Notes under the pieces: model-generated
What the model was told of the DNA's origin: nothing
Databases searched by the model: none
What the model saw: the letters and a program-made list of their open reading frames with translations, nothing else
Position numbers and translations under genes: made by a program
Source of the DNA: Vampirovibrio chlorellavorus
GTDB taxonomy: Bacteria; Cyanobacteriota; Vampirovibrionia; Vampirovibrionales; Vampirovibrionaceae
Direction of reading: 5' to 3'
Assembly: GCA_003149345.1 (NCBI GenBank)
Contig: QFWI01000016.1
Location: forward strand, 1-64,000
Length of the DNA: 64,000 bases
Shown: piece by piece, positions 1-8,653 of the stretch
Layout: the number at the start of each line of letters is the position of its first letter
Position numbering within the stretch: the stretch's first letter is position 1

Positions 1-972
1 ACCGTTGCTCCCAATGAGAAGATACAAGCGCGGGTCACCGATGATTCCTTTATTTTGTCTGGGCAGGTTTCTAGTTCCGTGGTGTTGGATGAAATTCGGA
101 AAACAGCCGCTGCCTATGGCTATCGGGATGATAAATTTATTGATCTGACTGATACGCCGGTACCCCAGGTTTTACTGGAAGTGCGCATCGCGGAAGCCAA
201 CCGTAGCATTGGGCGGGAGCTAAAAACCGCGTACCAGCTTCGCTCTAACACCGGGCAGCTGAATGTGGTTCGTTTGGCGAATCCCTTAGACTCCGCCTTC
301 CTCTCTAATATCAATCGAGGCACCAGTGGAATCACTCCCAACGCATTCGGGGCCATTCAGAACAATCAGGCCGGTAACAATGTGGGTGGCTCGACAGGCT
401 CTTTTAATCCTTTTCGTAATTTCAGCGTGATGTGGGATATGTTGGAAACATCCGGCAAGCTGAATACGTTGGCCAATCCAACCCTGGTGTGTACTCATGG
501 GCGGAGCGCCAGTTTCCTGGCCGGAGGGGAATTCCCCTATGTGGCCGGTACGGATCAAAACGGCAGTCCGATTATCCAGTTTAAAGAATTCGGGGTAAAG
601 CTGGCCTTTACACCCTGGATTGCCATCAAGTCTGGCCGTATTGAACTGAAAGTGGCCCCTGAGGTCAGTAATGTGGATTCTTCAAACTGTCAGACAACCA
701 CGGGGGGGGCTCAGGTTTGCGGTATCGCAAGACGCTCCACCGATACCACCGTGGAACTGATGGATGGGGAAACCCTGATGATTTCCGGTATTTTAAGCAG
801 AGAGGAGCAAAATACGTTTAGCAAGGTGCCTTTTATCGGTAATTTGCCGATCTTGGGTAACTTTTTCAAGAATGCCGACATGAGTAAAAGCGATCGGGAA
901 TTGGTCGTGGTGATTACGCCTCATATTGTAAAATCTGCCGATTACGGCAAAGTTTTGGGTACCGTTCAGTAA
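1..972 (+). CDS. cpaC: Tad/Flp pilus secretin (RcpA/CpaC family), 5' truncated by window edge
   Basis: The open frame runs in from base 1 and ends at 972, leaving about 323 visible residues. The in-frame TTG at 55 is not the real start. This is the C-terminal part of an outer-membrane secretin, the ring through which a Flp/Tad pilus leaves the cell. The secretin core is visible: a 'VLLEVRIAE' strand about 57 residues in, then 'LANPTLVCTHGRSASFLAGGEFPY', then a C-terminal block ending in 'ELVVVITPHIV'. The ANPxL and FLAGGEFP motifs are typical of RcpA/CpaC rather than general type II secretins. CpaE, CpaF, TadB and TadC follow directly, which fixes the assignment to the Tad system. The missing N-terminus should carry the signal peptide and the BON/N-domains. 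Confidence 0.92.
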   Translation, partial: TVAPNEKIQARVTDDSFILSGQVSSSVVLDEIRKTAAAYGYRDDKFIDLTDTPVPQVLLEVRIAEANRSIGRELKTAYQLRSNTGQLNVVRLANPLDSAFLSNINRGTSGITPNAFGAIQNNQAGNNVGGSTGSFNPFRNFSVMWDMLETSGKLNTLANPTLVCTHGRSASFLAGGEFPYVAGTDQNGSPIIQFKEFGVKLAFTPWIAIKSGRIELKVAPEVSNVDSSNCQTTTGGAQVCGIARRSTDTTVELMDGETLMISGILSREEQNTFSKVPFIGNLPILGNFFKNADMSKSDRELVVVITPHIVKSADYGKVLGTVQ

Positions 973-996
973 TGCGCCCGATAAGAGAGTAAGGAC

Positions 997-2217
997 ATGG
1001 TCAATAATCTAACCGTTGTGATTATCGAGGAGAACCCAGCTGTTCGGGCGTTGCTACAAACGGCTTTACTGGATATTTCCGGTGTGGAAATTCTGGCCGA
1101 AACCGACAGTCTGGTTTATGGCTATGAATTAATTCGTCAAAATCGCCCTAAGGTCGTATTTTTGGATTTGCGAGAGAATGCCGCAAAAAGTCTGGATACC
1201 GCTCGACGAATCTCCTCTTATTTTAAAGATGTGCTACTGATCGCCTCTGGGCCAGATATGAGTTTGGAGATGATTAAGGCTTGCATGGAAGCGGGCATTC
1301 GGGATTTTCTCAAGCGGCCTTTCGACGCTGAGCAGGTTAGGGAGGTTCTGGAGAAACACCAGTTGGCCTTATTAGCCAGTACCGATGGGGGGGACAGAAG
1401 CGGTCGAATTGTCACCGTGTTCAGTAATAAGGGTGGACTGGGAAAAACCACGATTGCCGTTAATTTGGCCTTGGCTCTCTCGGAAACCATTGGCAAGCCG
1501 GTGGCCCTGGTGGATTTAAACTTGCAGTTGGGGGATATTACTACTTTTCTGGATGTGGAGCCTAAGCAGACCATTGTGGATGTTGCGCGTAATATTGGAC
1601 GCGTGGATGCTGCCTATCTGGAAGGTTCACTGGCGCAGTATCAAACTAAAAACGCCACGGTCTATGTTCTGGCCGATCCGCTGTATGTAGAGGACGCTGA
1701 AGAGGTCACCGCGGATCAGATTAACGCTGTGTTAACCGTCCTGAGGGCAACGTTTGAGTACGTGATTATCGACACCACCACGTCTTTTGACTCGAAGACA
1801 CTGGCCGCGCTTGATCTGGCCGACTATATATTGCTGGTTACTATGGTCAACCTTCCCAGTATTCGTAGTAGTCAACGGTTACTCAACTTATTTGAGCGGC
1901 TTGGCTACGACGCGCAAAAAATAAAGCTGGTGATTAATCGATATATTCCGGGTGAGGAAATTACCATTGAGGATGTGGAGGAAACGCTGGATCATCCCCT
2001 GTTTTGGAAAATCCCGAATAACTATGGGGTGGTGATGACGGCCATCAACCGGGGCATCCCAATTTCAATGGTAGAGAACAGTAAGGCGCTTGAAAAAAAC
2101 TTTTTGGAACTGGCTCAAAAACTGAGTGGTGTGCTATCGTCCTCCGGCACCACCTATTCTGCGCCTATCCGCAAGGAGTCCAAGAGTATTTTAGGCAATA
2201 TCTTCGGTAAACGGTAA
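997..2217 (+). CDS. cpaE: Pilus assembly ATPase CpaE/TadZ (receiver-like + ParA/MinD domain)
   Basis: 406 residues. TadZ/CpaE proteins position the Tad pilus machine at the pole or membrane. Residues 1-125 form a response-regulator-like domain ('VVFLDLRENAAKSLDTAR', ending 'FLKRPFDAEQV'). A ParA/MinD-type P-loop domain follows, with the deviant Walker A 'KGGLGKTT' (about residue 147) and 'VALVDLNLQLGD'. The aspartate in 'FLDLRE' suggests the receiver fold is kept, though in this family it is often a pseudo-receiver. The start ATG at 997 follows AAGGA closely. The gene sits 24 bases after the secretin and 29 before cpaF, so it is co-transcribed with them. Confidence 0.92.
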   Translation: MVNNLTVVIIEENPAVRALLQTALLDISGVEILAETDSLVYGYELIRQNRPKVVFLDLRENAAKSLDTARRISSYFKDVLLIASGPDMSLEMIKACMEAGIRDFLKRPFDAEQVREVLEKHQLALLASTDGGDRSGRIVTVFSNKGGLGKTTIAVNLALALSETIGKPVALVDLNLQLGDITTFLDVEPKQTIVDVARNIGRVDAAYLEGSLAQYQTKNATVYVLADPLYVEDAEEVTADQINAVLTVLRATFEYVIIDTTTSFDSKTLAALDLADYILLVTMVNLPSIRSSQRLLNLFERLGYDAQKIKLVINRYIPGEEITIEDVEETLDHPLFWKIPNNYGVVMTAINRGIPISMVENSKALEKNFLELAQKLSGVLSSSGTTYSAPIRKESKSILGNIFGKR

Positions 2218-2246
2218 GGCAATTCAATGAAACTTTGGGAGTTTCC

Positions 2247-3713
2247 ATGTCATTAAGGGATCGTTTAAAAAAACCAGGAGCGCCACAGAGTGGCTCCTCT
2301 TTTGGTTTGGATGCCAACAGTCCCAATGTGTCCAGAGAGTCGCAGTCGGGATCACCCGCGGGATTTGGAAACCCGTCGCCGGCAATGGCGGGTACCCCAG
2401 AGAGCCACAGTAACCAGCCCAAAAAGGGAGAGCGGTTTGAGGAGGTAAAAACCAAAGTCCACAACATGCTGGTGGAAAATTTGAATATTACTTCCACCGA
2501 CGTGTTGAGTAAGAATGATGTCTCTTTGGCTGCCTATCAGTTTCTCGAAAAAATTCTAATGGCTGAAAAAGTGCCTATGGGTACTTCAGAACGCGCCATG
2601 TTGATTCAGGAATTGGTGGAAGAAGTGGTTGGGCTTGGGCCGCTAGAGCCTTTGTTGAGGGATCCGACCATTTCTGAAATTATGGTCAATGGCCCCAAGA
2701 ATGTTTATATTGAACGCTTGGGAAAGTTGCATAAAACGACGGTTACCTTTAAAGACAACGCGCATGTCATGCACATTATTGAGCGTATCGTCTCTGCCGT
2801 GGGTCGCCGGGTGGATGAAAAAACGCCCATGGTGGATGCCCGTCTCAAGGATGGTTCCCGTTTTAACGCCATTATTCCGCCATTGGCGCTGGATGGTCCT
2901 TCGATCTCCATCCGTAAGTTCAAAGCTGATGCCGGGACGTTGGAAAAATTATTGGGTTGGGGCTCCATGACCCCCGCGATGGCCAAAACCCTCGAGGCCG
3001 CCGTGAAGTGTCATTTAAATATCATTATTTCCGGGGGAACCGGCTCCGGTAAAACGACCATGTTGAACTCCTTATCGGCCTTGATTGCCTCGGATGAACG
3101 CATTGTGACTATTGAGGACTCCGCCGAGTTACAACTGAAGCAAGAGCATGTGGTACGGTTGGAAACTCGTCCTCCCAACATTGAAGGGGAGGGGCAGATT
3201 ACCGCCCGGCAACTGATGATCAACTCCTTGCGGATGCGTCCGGATCGCATTGTGGTTGGTGAGTGTCGGGGGCCAGAAACCCTGGAAATGTTGCAGGCCA
3301 TGAACACGGGGCATGATGGCTCCTTGACCACACTGCACGCCAATACGCCCCGAGATGCCATTGCCCGTATTGTAACCATGTGCATGATGAACGATAACCC
3401 TTTGCCTGAAAAAACCATTCGGCAACAAATCGCCTCTGCCGTTCATCTGATTGTACAGGTCAGCCGATTAATGGATGGTCAGCGTAAGACCACTTCCATC
3501 TCTGAGATTACGGGAATGGAAGGGGATATGGTGACCATGCAGGAAATTTTTAAATTTGAGCAGTACGGTCTGGATGAAAATTACAAAGTGGTTGGTCGCC
3601 ATGTGGCGACCGGTGTGCGTCCCCGGTTTGCCGAAATTTGTAAGGCCAAGGGGATTGACTTGCCCATTCATATTTTTGAGCGGGATGATTCTCCGCCGCC
3701 TGATGTTAAATAA
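2247..3713 (+). CDS. cpaF: Tad pilus secretion ATPase CpaF/TadA
   Basis: 488 residues. This is the hexameric type II/IV secretion ATPase that powers Flp pilus assembly from the cytoplasmic face. The start is the ATG at 2247, because GGGAG at 2237-2241 lies 5 bases upstream; the in-frame TTG at 2235 would sit on top of that site. Residues 1-60 are low-complexity (Ser/Gly/Pro). Then comes the CpaF N-domain ('EIMVNGPKNVYIERLGKL'), Walker A 'GGTGSGKTT', an Asp box 'IEDSAELQL', and the Walker B/His region 'RMRPDRIVVGECRGPETLEM' with 'TLHANTPRDA'. It belongs to the same operon as cpaE and tadBC. Confidence 0.95.
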   Translation: MSLRDRLKKPGAPQSGSSFGLDANSPNVSRESQSGSPAGFGNPSPAMAGTPESHSNQPKKGERFEEVKTKVHNMLVENLNITSTDVLSKNDVSLAAYQFLEKILMAEKVPMGTSERAMLIQELVEEVVGLGPLEPLLRDPTISEIMVNGPKNVYIERLGKLHKTTVTFKDNAHVMHIIERIVSAVGRRVDEKTPMVDARLKDGSRFNAIIPPLALDGPSISIRKFKADAGTLEKLLGWGSMTPAMAKTLEAAVKCHLNIIISGGTGSGKTTMLNSLSALIASDERIVTIEDSAELQLKQEHVVRLETRPPNIEGEGQITARQLMINSLRMRPDRIVVGECRGPETLEMLQAMNTGHDGSLTTLHANTPRDAIARIVTMCMMNDNPLPEKTIRQQIASAVHLIVQVSRLMDGQRKTTSISEITGMEGDMVTMQEIFKFEQYGLDENYKVVGRHVATGVRPRFAEICKAKGIDLPIHIFERDDSPPPDVK

Positions 3714-3739
3714 ACCGTACTTTTCGGAAAGCCCTGCTG

Positions 3740-4744
3740 ATGAATCCCATGCTGCTTCTGCTTCTTATGCTAATGGCCTTCCTGTTGATGGCGGTTGGGT
3801 TTGGGGTGGCTGTCTTTTTATTCCAGAGGTATACCAACCCTGAGCCGACCGAAGTTCAGAAGCGCTTGATGATGCTCAGGGAAAGAACGGTTAGTGAGAG
3901 CCAAGGCCCTGATCAGGCGCAGTTAAAAAAGCTGGCGTCTTTGTTTAAAGAGGCCGATTATCAAAATGAAAAACTGGGGGCCAGGCTAGAGCAGATTCCT
4001 TTTTTCCTGACGTTGAAAATTCGTTTGCAGCAGGCAGGCATTCAAACACCGACTGACAAGTATTTCATTATGAATATGTTGATGCCCTTTGGGATTTTGA
4101 CCGCTCTGGGCATCGTTAGTGGCTTTTTAATGATGATCCTGATTGGTGTGATGTGGGCAGTGGGCTCTTATCTGTTGGTGTTGTTTAAACGTAAGCAGCG
4201 TTACGCAATCTTCATTACACAATTTCCCGATGCCCTGAGCATGATTACCAGCGCATTGAGGGCCGGGCATTCTTTCCAGTCGGCTTTGACCGTGGTTGCC
4301 ACGGAAATGCCCAACCCCATCGCCACGGAGTTCGCCTCTATGGTGAAAGATATTAATTTGGGGATTCCGGTTCGTGATTCTCTGGCGCGTTTAGTGGCCA
4401 AGCTGGATACGTTGCCCGATGTTCGCATGTTCGCCACCGCCGTGATGATTCAACGGGAGGCGGGTGGAAACCTGGCTGAGGTGTTGGAGAGCCTGGGCTA
4501 TACCATTCGTGAGCGGTTTAAATTGAAAGGCCAAATCGCCGCTTTGACGGGCCAATCTCGATTAACGGGCTATGTTTTGGGTGGGGCGCCCGCGTTGCTG
4601 CTGCTCTTTTTGTCCATATTCTTTTATAGTTATGTGGCGCCGTTGTACGAGACTGATATGGGGCATTTTGCCCTGATGATCGCTGTGGTTTTGCAATCCA
4701 TTGGCTTTTTTATCATGAAAAAAATTGTGGATATTCGGGTGTAA
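3740..4744 (+). CDS. tadB: Tad pilus inner-membrane platform protein TadB
   Basis: 334 residues. An N-terminal membrane helix (about residues 3-28) is followed by a cytoplasmic linker, two membrane helices (about 112-155) and a type II secretion F (T2SSF) domain with 'ITSALRAGHSFQSAL' and 'REAGGNLAEVLESLGYTIRER'. Two more helices lie at the C-terminus. T2SSF proteins form the membrane platform that couples the CpaF ATPase to pilin extraction. GGAAAG at 3726-3731 gives a normal ribosome site. TadC starts 2 bases after its stop, as in other Tad loci. Confidence 0.93.
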   Translation: MNPMLLLLLMLMAFLLMAVGFGVAVFLFQRYTNPEPTEVQKRLMMLRERTVSESQGPDQAQLKKLASLFKEADYQNEKLGARLEQIPFFLTLKIRLQQAGIQTPTDKYFIMNMLMPFGILTALGIVSGFLMMILIGVMWAVGSYLLVLFKRKQRYAIFITQFPDALSMITSALRAGHSFQSALTVVATEMPNPIATEFASMVKDINLGIPVRDSLARLVAKLDTLPDVRMFATAVMIQREAGGNLAEVLESLGYTIRERFKLKGQIAALTGQSRLTGYVLGGAPALLLLFLSIFFYSYVAPLYETDMGHFALMIAVVLQSIGFFIMKKIVDIRV

Positions 4745-4746
4745 TC

Positions 4747-5733
4747 ATGGCTGAGACGACTCTGCAAATCATTGATACGACTCACTTTCTTCTATTGATT
4801 GGTGGGGGGATCGTGGTTATTTTAGCCACATTCGGGGTCTTGGCCGTCATCATTTCCCTGCTCAACTACGAGGAAAATCCGGTCAAGCAGCGGCTGTATC
4901 AGTTAAAGGGAGAGGGTGCTTTGGGCGGTGCCGGTTTCGAAAAATCGACGCCGTTTGATGATTTGTATGAGCTCTTGATGAAGGTAGCCAAACCCATTTC
5001 CCAGAGTTTGTACGCCCAAAACGATAAATATAAAAAACAGGTGAAAATCTTACTGACAGAGGCCGGATTGCAGGATACAGAAGACAGGGTCATGGCTTTC
5101 CTGGCCCAACGGGCTGCGGTTGGCCTGGTGACTGGCATGGTATTGGCTGTGGTCGGAACGATTTTAGGGGTCGGTAATTTATTGTGGATGCTTTTCGGCG
5201 CTATGAGTGGGTTTATGGTTGGTAGTTTGTTACCTCAGTTTAGATTGAAGGGTGCTGCCAGCAAACGTAAGGTGGAGATCCGCTTCAAGCTGGCTGATAC
5301 GCTGGATCTTATGGTGGTATGCGTGGAGGCTGGTCTGGGTCTGGATTCCACCATTCAGCGGGTGGCGGATGAAACTGAAAAAATGGCGCCGGAAATCTCT
5401 TATGAGTTTAGACGATTGAACAAGGAGTTGAATGCCGGACTTTCCCGGATTGAGGCGTTTCAGAACATGGGACAGCGTTCCGGGGTTGATGAGGTGCGTT
5501 CGTTGTGCGCCATGATTGTGCAATCCGACAAAATGGGAACCAGTGTGGCGGACACTTTGCGGGTTTACGCCGACGACTTGCGTACCAAGCGTCGTCAGCG
5601 GGCCGAGGAGTTGGCCAGCAAGGCCAGTATTAAAATGACTTTTCCGTTGGTACTGTTTATTTTTCCCCCGCTCTTTATCGTGTTAATGGGGCCTGTGGTG
5701 ATCAACGCCGTATTACAGTTTATGGTGCAATAA
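4747..5733 (+). CDS. tadC: Tad pilus inner-membrane platform protein TadC
   Basis: 328 residues, the partner of TadB. An N-terminal helix (about 13-38), two helices (about 118-160), a T2SSF domain ('LDLMVVCVEAGLGLDSTIQRV', 'MIVQSDKMGTSVADTLRVYA', 'RAEELASKASIKM') and a C-terminal hydrophobic segment match TadC/GspF2. It is translationally tied to tadB, with a 2-base gap. It appears to be the last gene of the pilus operon. No pilin or prepilin peptidase is in the window, so those genes must lie upstream or elsewhere. Confidence 0.93.
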   Translation: MAETTLQIIDTTHFLLLIGGGIVVILATFGVLAVIISLLNYEENPVKQRLYQLKGEGALGGAGFEKSTPFDDLYELLMKVAKPISQSLYAQNDKYKKQVKILLTEAGLQDTEDRVMAFLAQRAAVGLVTGMVLAVVGTILGVGNLLWMLFGAMSGFMVGSLLPQFRLKGAASKRKVEIRFKLADTLDLMVVCVEAGLGLDSTIQRVADETEKMAPEISYEFRRLNKELNAGLSRIEAFQNMGQRSGVDEVRSLCAMIVQSDKMGTSVADTLRVYADDLRTKRRQRAEELASKASIKMTFPLVLFIFPPLFIVLMGPVVINAVLQFMVQ

Positions 5734-5762
5734 CCTAGGCCGGGTTTTGCGGAGTTGCCGGG

Positions 5763-5791
5763 TTAAAAACAGGGCAGGTTGTTGATAGAAT
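5763..5791 (+). promoter_or_regulatory. Candidate promoter; predicted leaderless start of the 5799 gene
   Basis: TTAAAA (5763-5768), a 17-base spacer, and TAGAAT (5786-5791). The expected transcription start is about 7-8 bases further on, which coincides with the ATG at 5799. No spaced Shine-Dalgarno sequence precedes that ATG. Confidence 0.45.
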
Positions 5792-5798
5792 AGCAGGC

Positions 5799-6602
5799 AT
5801 GGATGTTCTCACGCATAATCAGTTGAGGGTTTCTCAGCGTCATATTCACCTGTCAAGGCTCCCGGAAGCCTTTCATGGTTTGCGAGTGATTCAACTGTCG
5901 GATTTGCATTTTTATGAATATACCAGCCCGGACTTTTACGACGCGGTTGTTTTTCAGGTCAACGCTTTAAATCCGCACTTGATTTTACTGACCGGCGATG
6001 TGGTACATTACGGCCCAGATTATATTGAGCAGGCCCGATTATTCCTGAGTCAGTTGCAGGCTGATTTAGGAAAATGGGCCATTCTGGGGAATCATGATTA
6101 CAACGACAGCCAGCAGGGAGCCTTGATTGGTTCAATGCTGCCGCAGGCAGGGTTCCGGTTGCTTAAAAATGAGAGTGACTGTTTGCAACGGGACGGGCAG
6201 CGCTTGTGGCTGGCCGGTCTGGATGATCTCTGGTATGGGGCGCCCAATATCTCCAAAGCCTTGACTGCCATTCCCACCGAGCGCGATGTGACCCTGATGA
6301 TGGCGCATAACCCCTTGCTGTTTGATCCCATTGCCATGGGAGGGCATGGGCAGGTGGATTTGGTATTGGCCGGACACACCCATGCCGGGCATGTCTACAT
6401 TCCTTTTTTAGGGCCTGTTTATCGCAAAATTTTTAGGATGAAGTACCGCTATGGGCTGTATGAAAAAAACGGGTGCCAGTTACACGTGACCAGTGGCGTA
6501 GGCTCAGCGGCATTCTATCTTAAAAAGCGAAAAATCGGGTTTCCCCGATTTCGCTTTAACACCTGGCCAGAAATTGCCGTTTTAACTTTGAGTAACCGAT
6601 GA
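5799..6602 (+). CDS. Calcineurin-like metallophosphoesterase (YaeI-type)
   Basis: 267 residues. All metal-binding motifs of the family are present in order: 'LSDLHFY' (DxH), 'LTGDVVHYG' (GD), 'LGNHDYND' (GNHD), 'MMAHNPLLF' and 'LAGHTHAGH' (GHTH). It most resembles the YkuE/YaeI group, phosphodiesterases associated with the membrane. It has no clear signal peptide or membrane helix, so the substrate is unknown. It stands alone between the pilus operon and a convergent unknown gene, and its last 21 bases overlap that gene's 3' end. The predicted promoter places the transcript start almost on the ATG. Confidence 0.85.
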   Translation: MDVLTHNQLRVSQRHIHLSRLPEAFHGLRVIQLSDLHFYEYTSPDFYDAVVFQVNALNPHLILLTGDVVHYGPDYIEQARLFLSQLQADLGKWAILGNHDYNDSQQGALIGSMLPQAGFRLLKNESDCLQRDGQRLWLAGLDDLWYGAPNISKALTAIPTERDVTLMMAHNPLLFDPIAMGGHGQVDLVLAGHTHAGHVYIPFLGPVYRKIFRMKYRYGLYEKNGCQLHVTSGVGSAAFYLKKRKIGFPRFRFNTWPEIAVLTLSNR

Positions 6603-7448
6603 AGGGTCCTTGCCAAGTTTTTGCAGAAACTCAGACAGTTCTGGCGATTCTTGTTTGAGTTTATTGAGAAATTCATTAACTTGCTCATTATTGAGAATTT
6701 TCTTAACTTGTTCAGTCAAAGACTCAACAACCTCTTCTAGCGGATTATCGAAAGTCTCTGAGCCCTCATCATCATTCGTAGCGGCAGTTTTTGATTTTGG
6801 TGCGGCAGGCATGCTACCTTCGGCGGCCTTTGTGCTGACAGCTTCCTCGGCGGCCGCGGGTGAGCTTTGGGAGGTGTTGACCAGTTTTTCGTATTTGGCG
6901 TGCAGCTTTTCCATTTTGGGGGTTAATGCGTCCAGCTTCTTCTTCGCTTTTTGACCATCTTGTACAATAAACGCTTGCTCTGTGGGCGTTAAGGCTTCCA
7001 AAGATGCTTGTAATTCGGGTGGGCCTTTTTCAGGCGATTGCAGCGCTTGTTGCAGAAAGATACGATTGGTGTACTTCCGCGCTTTAGAAGCCGCTTTTGA
7101 CAGCGATTTTTCAATGGCTTCTTTGGAAGTGGGGGTGAAGATGTCCATGAACTTTTGATAGAGTTTCTTGAAAAAGTCCAAAAGATCCTGCAACGGTTCA
7201 AACAACGGTTTTGGGGTCTTTGGTGGGGCAGGTGCTTGCTTGGATTTAGCGGCTGGCGGCTCACTGCCGTGAAGCTCTACTTTATCAGTAGCGGCAAGAT
7301 TCACAGCAGGGGTGGGCGTTTGCGTGTCGGTTGTCGTCTTTAGGCTTGCTCCCTTGGCTTGCTTTGGCTTAGCGGCGGCCTCCTCTGAGCCCGGTGGTGT
7401 CGCTGCGGGGGGCGGTTGTTGACGAAAAAATGATGGGAAAAGACGCAT
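6582..7448 (-). CDS. Unknown protein, Pro/Ala/Lys-rich with helical segments
   Basis: 288 residues, not recognised. Residues 1-75 are disordered-looking (Pro, Ala, Thr, Lys rich, with 'PPPAATPP'). A short hydrophobic/amphipathic block 'DLLDFFKKLYQKFMDIF' lies near residue 90, then a charged helical region to about 200, a second Ala/Ser/Glu-rich linker, and a C-terminal helical block ('VKKILNNEQVNEFLNKLKQ'). There is no signal peptide or catalytic motif. Its C-terminus overlaps the 3' end of the metallophosphoesterase by 21 bases, tail to tail. It could be a lineage-specific scaffold or envelope-associated protein; that is a guess. Confidence 0.7.
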   Translation of the reverse strand: MRLFPSFFRQQPPPAATPPGSEEAAAKPKQAKGASLKTTTDTQTPTPAVNLAATDKVELHGSEPPAAKSKQAPAPPKTPKPLFEPLQDLLDFFKKLYQKFMDIFTPTSKEAIEKSLSKAASKARKYTNRIFLQQALQSPEKGPPELQASLEALTPTEQAFIVQDGQKAKKKLDALTPKMEKLHAKYEKLVNTSQSSPAAAEEAVSTKAAEGSMPAAPKSKTAATNDDEGSETFDNPLEEVVESLTEQVKKILNNEQVNEFLNKLKQESPELSEFLQKLGKDPSSVTQS

Positions 7449-7786
7449 GATGAAGTCCTCACGGTTGGGCTATCAAACGGAGCCTGAACGCTGGTATCAG
7501 CGCGCCTTGTTTGCGCCTTGTTTAATGCTTCACCCCATAAAAACCACTGATTGGATTTTTGTGTTAGTTCAGTGACAGTTCGTAGGGGTTGAGGTTTAAA
7601 TTCAGTCTATCGTAAGGGAAAGCAGGACTTAGAGACTATCGAAAAGCCTCCATTCCGGGCGTCTACTGCGTTCGTCCGCTGCTCAGCTTCGTTACTTATC
7701 AGTATAAGCGCCTTGCTTGCGCGTCCTGGTATTGATTTTTGAGGGCCTTGTAGCCACGCCGACCTGAAAACTTTCCGGAAAGTCTT
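7449..7786. other. 338-base gap with repeats and an orphan terminator
   Basis: There is no convincing coding frame between the two minus-strand genes. It holds an 11-base perfect tandem duplication (7502-7523), a Cys-codon-free low-complexity stretch, a segment 'CTGCG...GCTCAGC' near 7664-7690 similar in flavour to intergenic palindromic repeats, and a strong plus-strand terminator (7760-7803). Nothing else is supported. Confidence 0.5.
7502..7523. repeat. 11-bp perfect tandem duplication
   Basis: GCGCCTTGTTT occurs twice with no spacer (7502-7512, 7513-7523). It lies in the gap upstream of the minus-strand unknown gene. A diverged relative, GCGCCTTGCTT, is seen again about 190 bases further on. 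Confidence 0.8.
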
Positions 7787-7803
7787 TTAGGCAGGTCGTT
7801 TTT
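7760..7803 (+). terminator. Rho-independent terminator without an upstream gene on its strand
   Basis: CGACCTG (7760-7766) pairs with CAGGTCG (7792-7798), with an inner perfect palindrome ACTTTCCGGAAAGT (7770-7783), followed by five T (7799-7803). The T tract is on the plus strand only. The right arm overlaps the stop codon of the minus-strand methyltransferase, so it may also serve that gene, but the polarity points to a plus-strand RNA. Confidence 0.6.
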
Positions 7804-8542
7804 GGCAGATCCAAAAGCTTTTTAGGGGAAAGTCCGCTGGTAAATCCTCTACGGGGTTGAAGGGAGAATAGGTAATCTCATAAAAATCAGCGGCTAACAG
7901 GTATTTTTCCACCGCCTTTTCGTTAAAATACTGCTCATAGACGGTTTCTTCGTGATGGTGCAGCTCGCCCTCATCATTGTATTCATCCACGGCAAACTGG
8001 ACTTCGGCTTTGCCGCTTGCTTCCTGAAACTGGGAAACGGTTTTAAGCCGGTAGTTGGGCCCCTCGTAACTGTCCTTCCCGTTCCAAAAGGTCTGGTAAT
8101 TCTCCAGGGTATTGAGATCAAACAAAAACACACCACCCGGCTTCAGGGCTTGGGCCACCTGTAAAAAGGCGCAGCGCAACTCGGTCTCGTTGGACAGGTG
8201 GTTCAGGCTGTCGTAATGGCAAAGCACCGCATCCACCGGCGCTTCCACAACAAAATCCCGCATATCGCCCTGAATCCAATGAACGGAGAGGTTGTCCGGG
8301 ATTGCCGCTCGCTTGGCTTGGGCCTGGGCCAACATAGCTTCGGAAAGATCAATGCCTGTGACTTGATAGCCCTGTTGTGCCAGCGCCAAGGCCAGTGTGC
8401 CGGTGCCGCATCCCAAATCCAGCAGGTGGGCGCCGGGCTTTATGCCAAACTCGCTCAGGATCTGAAGGTCTTTGTCGGTGATTTTACGGGCGAAATCCAG
8501 GGCGCCGGGCCAGTCGTACAGGTGAGCCAATTGATGGTACAT
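7787..8542 (-). CDS. SAM-dependent class I methyltransferase
   Basis: 251 residues from the ATG at 8542, preceded by GAAGGA at about 10 bases. The frame stays open well upstream on this strand, but that part runs antisense to the next ABC gene and is not coding. The SAM-binding motif I is 'LLDLGCGTGTLALALA' (about residue 42), followed by 'VTGIDLSEAMLAQA', 'VHWIQGDMRDF' and 'DAVLCHYDSLNHL'. The layout is that of small-molecule methyltransferases (Methyltransf_25/11). The C-terminal half, with 'LFDLNTLENYQTFW', resembles a widespread group near the UbiE/BioC fold. The substrate is unknown. It is divergent from the ABC ATPase gene, and the two share a short promoter region. Confidence 0.87.
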   Translation of the reverse strand: MYHQLAHLYDWPGALDFARKITDKDLQILSEFGIKPGAHLLDLGCGTGTLALALAQQGYQVTGIDLSEAMLAQAQAKRAAIPDNLSVHWIQGDMRDFVVEAPVDAVLCHYDSLNHLSNETELRCAFLQVAQALKPGGVFLFDLNTLENYQTFWNGKDSYEGPNYRLKTVSQFQEASGKAEVQFAVDEYNDEGELHHHEETVYEQYFNEKAVEKYLLAADFYEITYSPFNPVEDLPADFPLKSFWICQKRPA

Positions 8543-8618
8543 AACAAAATAGTCCTTCGATCTGCGCGGTTTAATGGCGTTTGAGGTTGACGCAAGGCAG
8601 CTTGATGATTGAAAGAGA

Positions 8619-8647
8619 TTGTCACAATCCGAGGATAGCCGGATAAT
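8619..8647 (+). promoter_or_regulatory. Sigma70-type promoter; predicted leaderless start of the 8654 gene
   Basis: TTGTCA (8619-8624), a 17-base spacer, and GATAAT (8642-8647). The expected start of transcription falls at or next to the ATG at 8654. No Shine-Dalgarno sequence is present. Confidence 0.6.
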
Positions 8648-8653
8648 AATACT

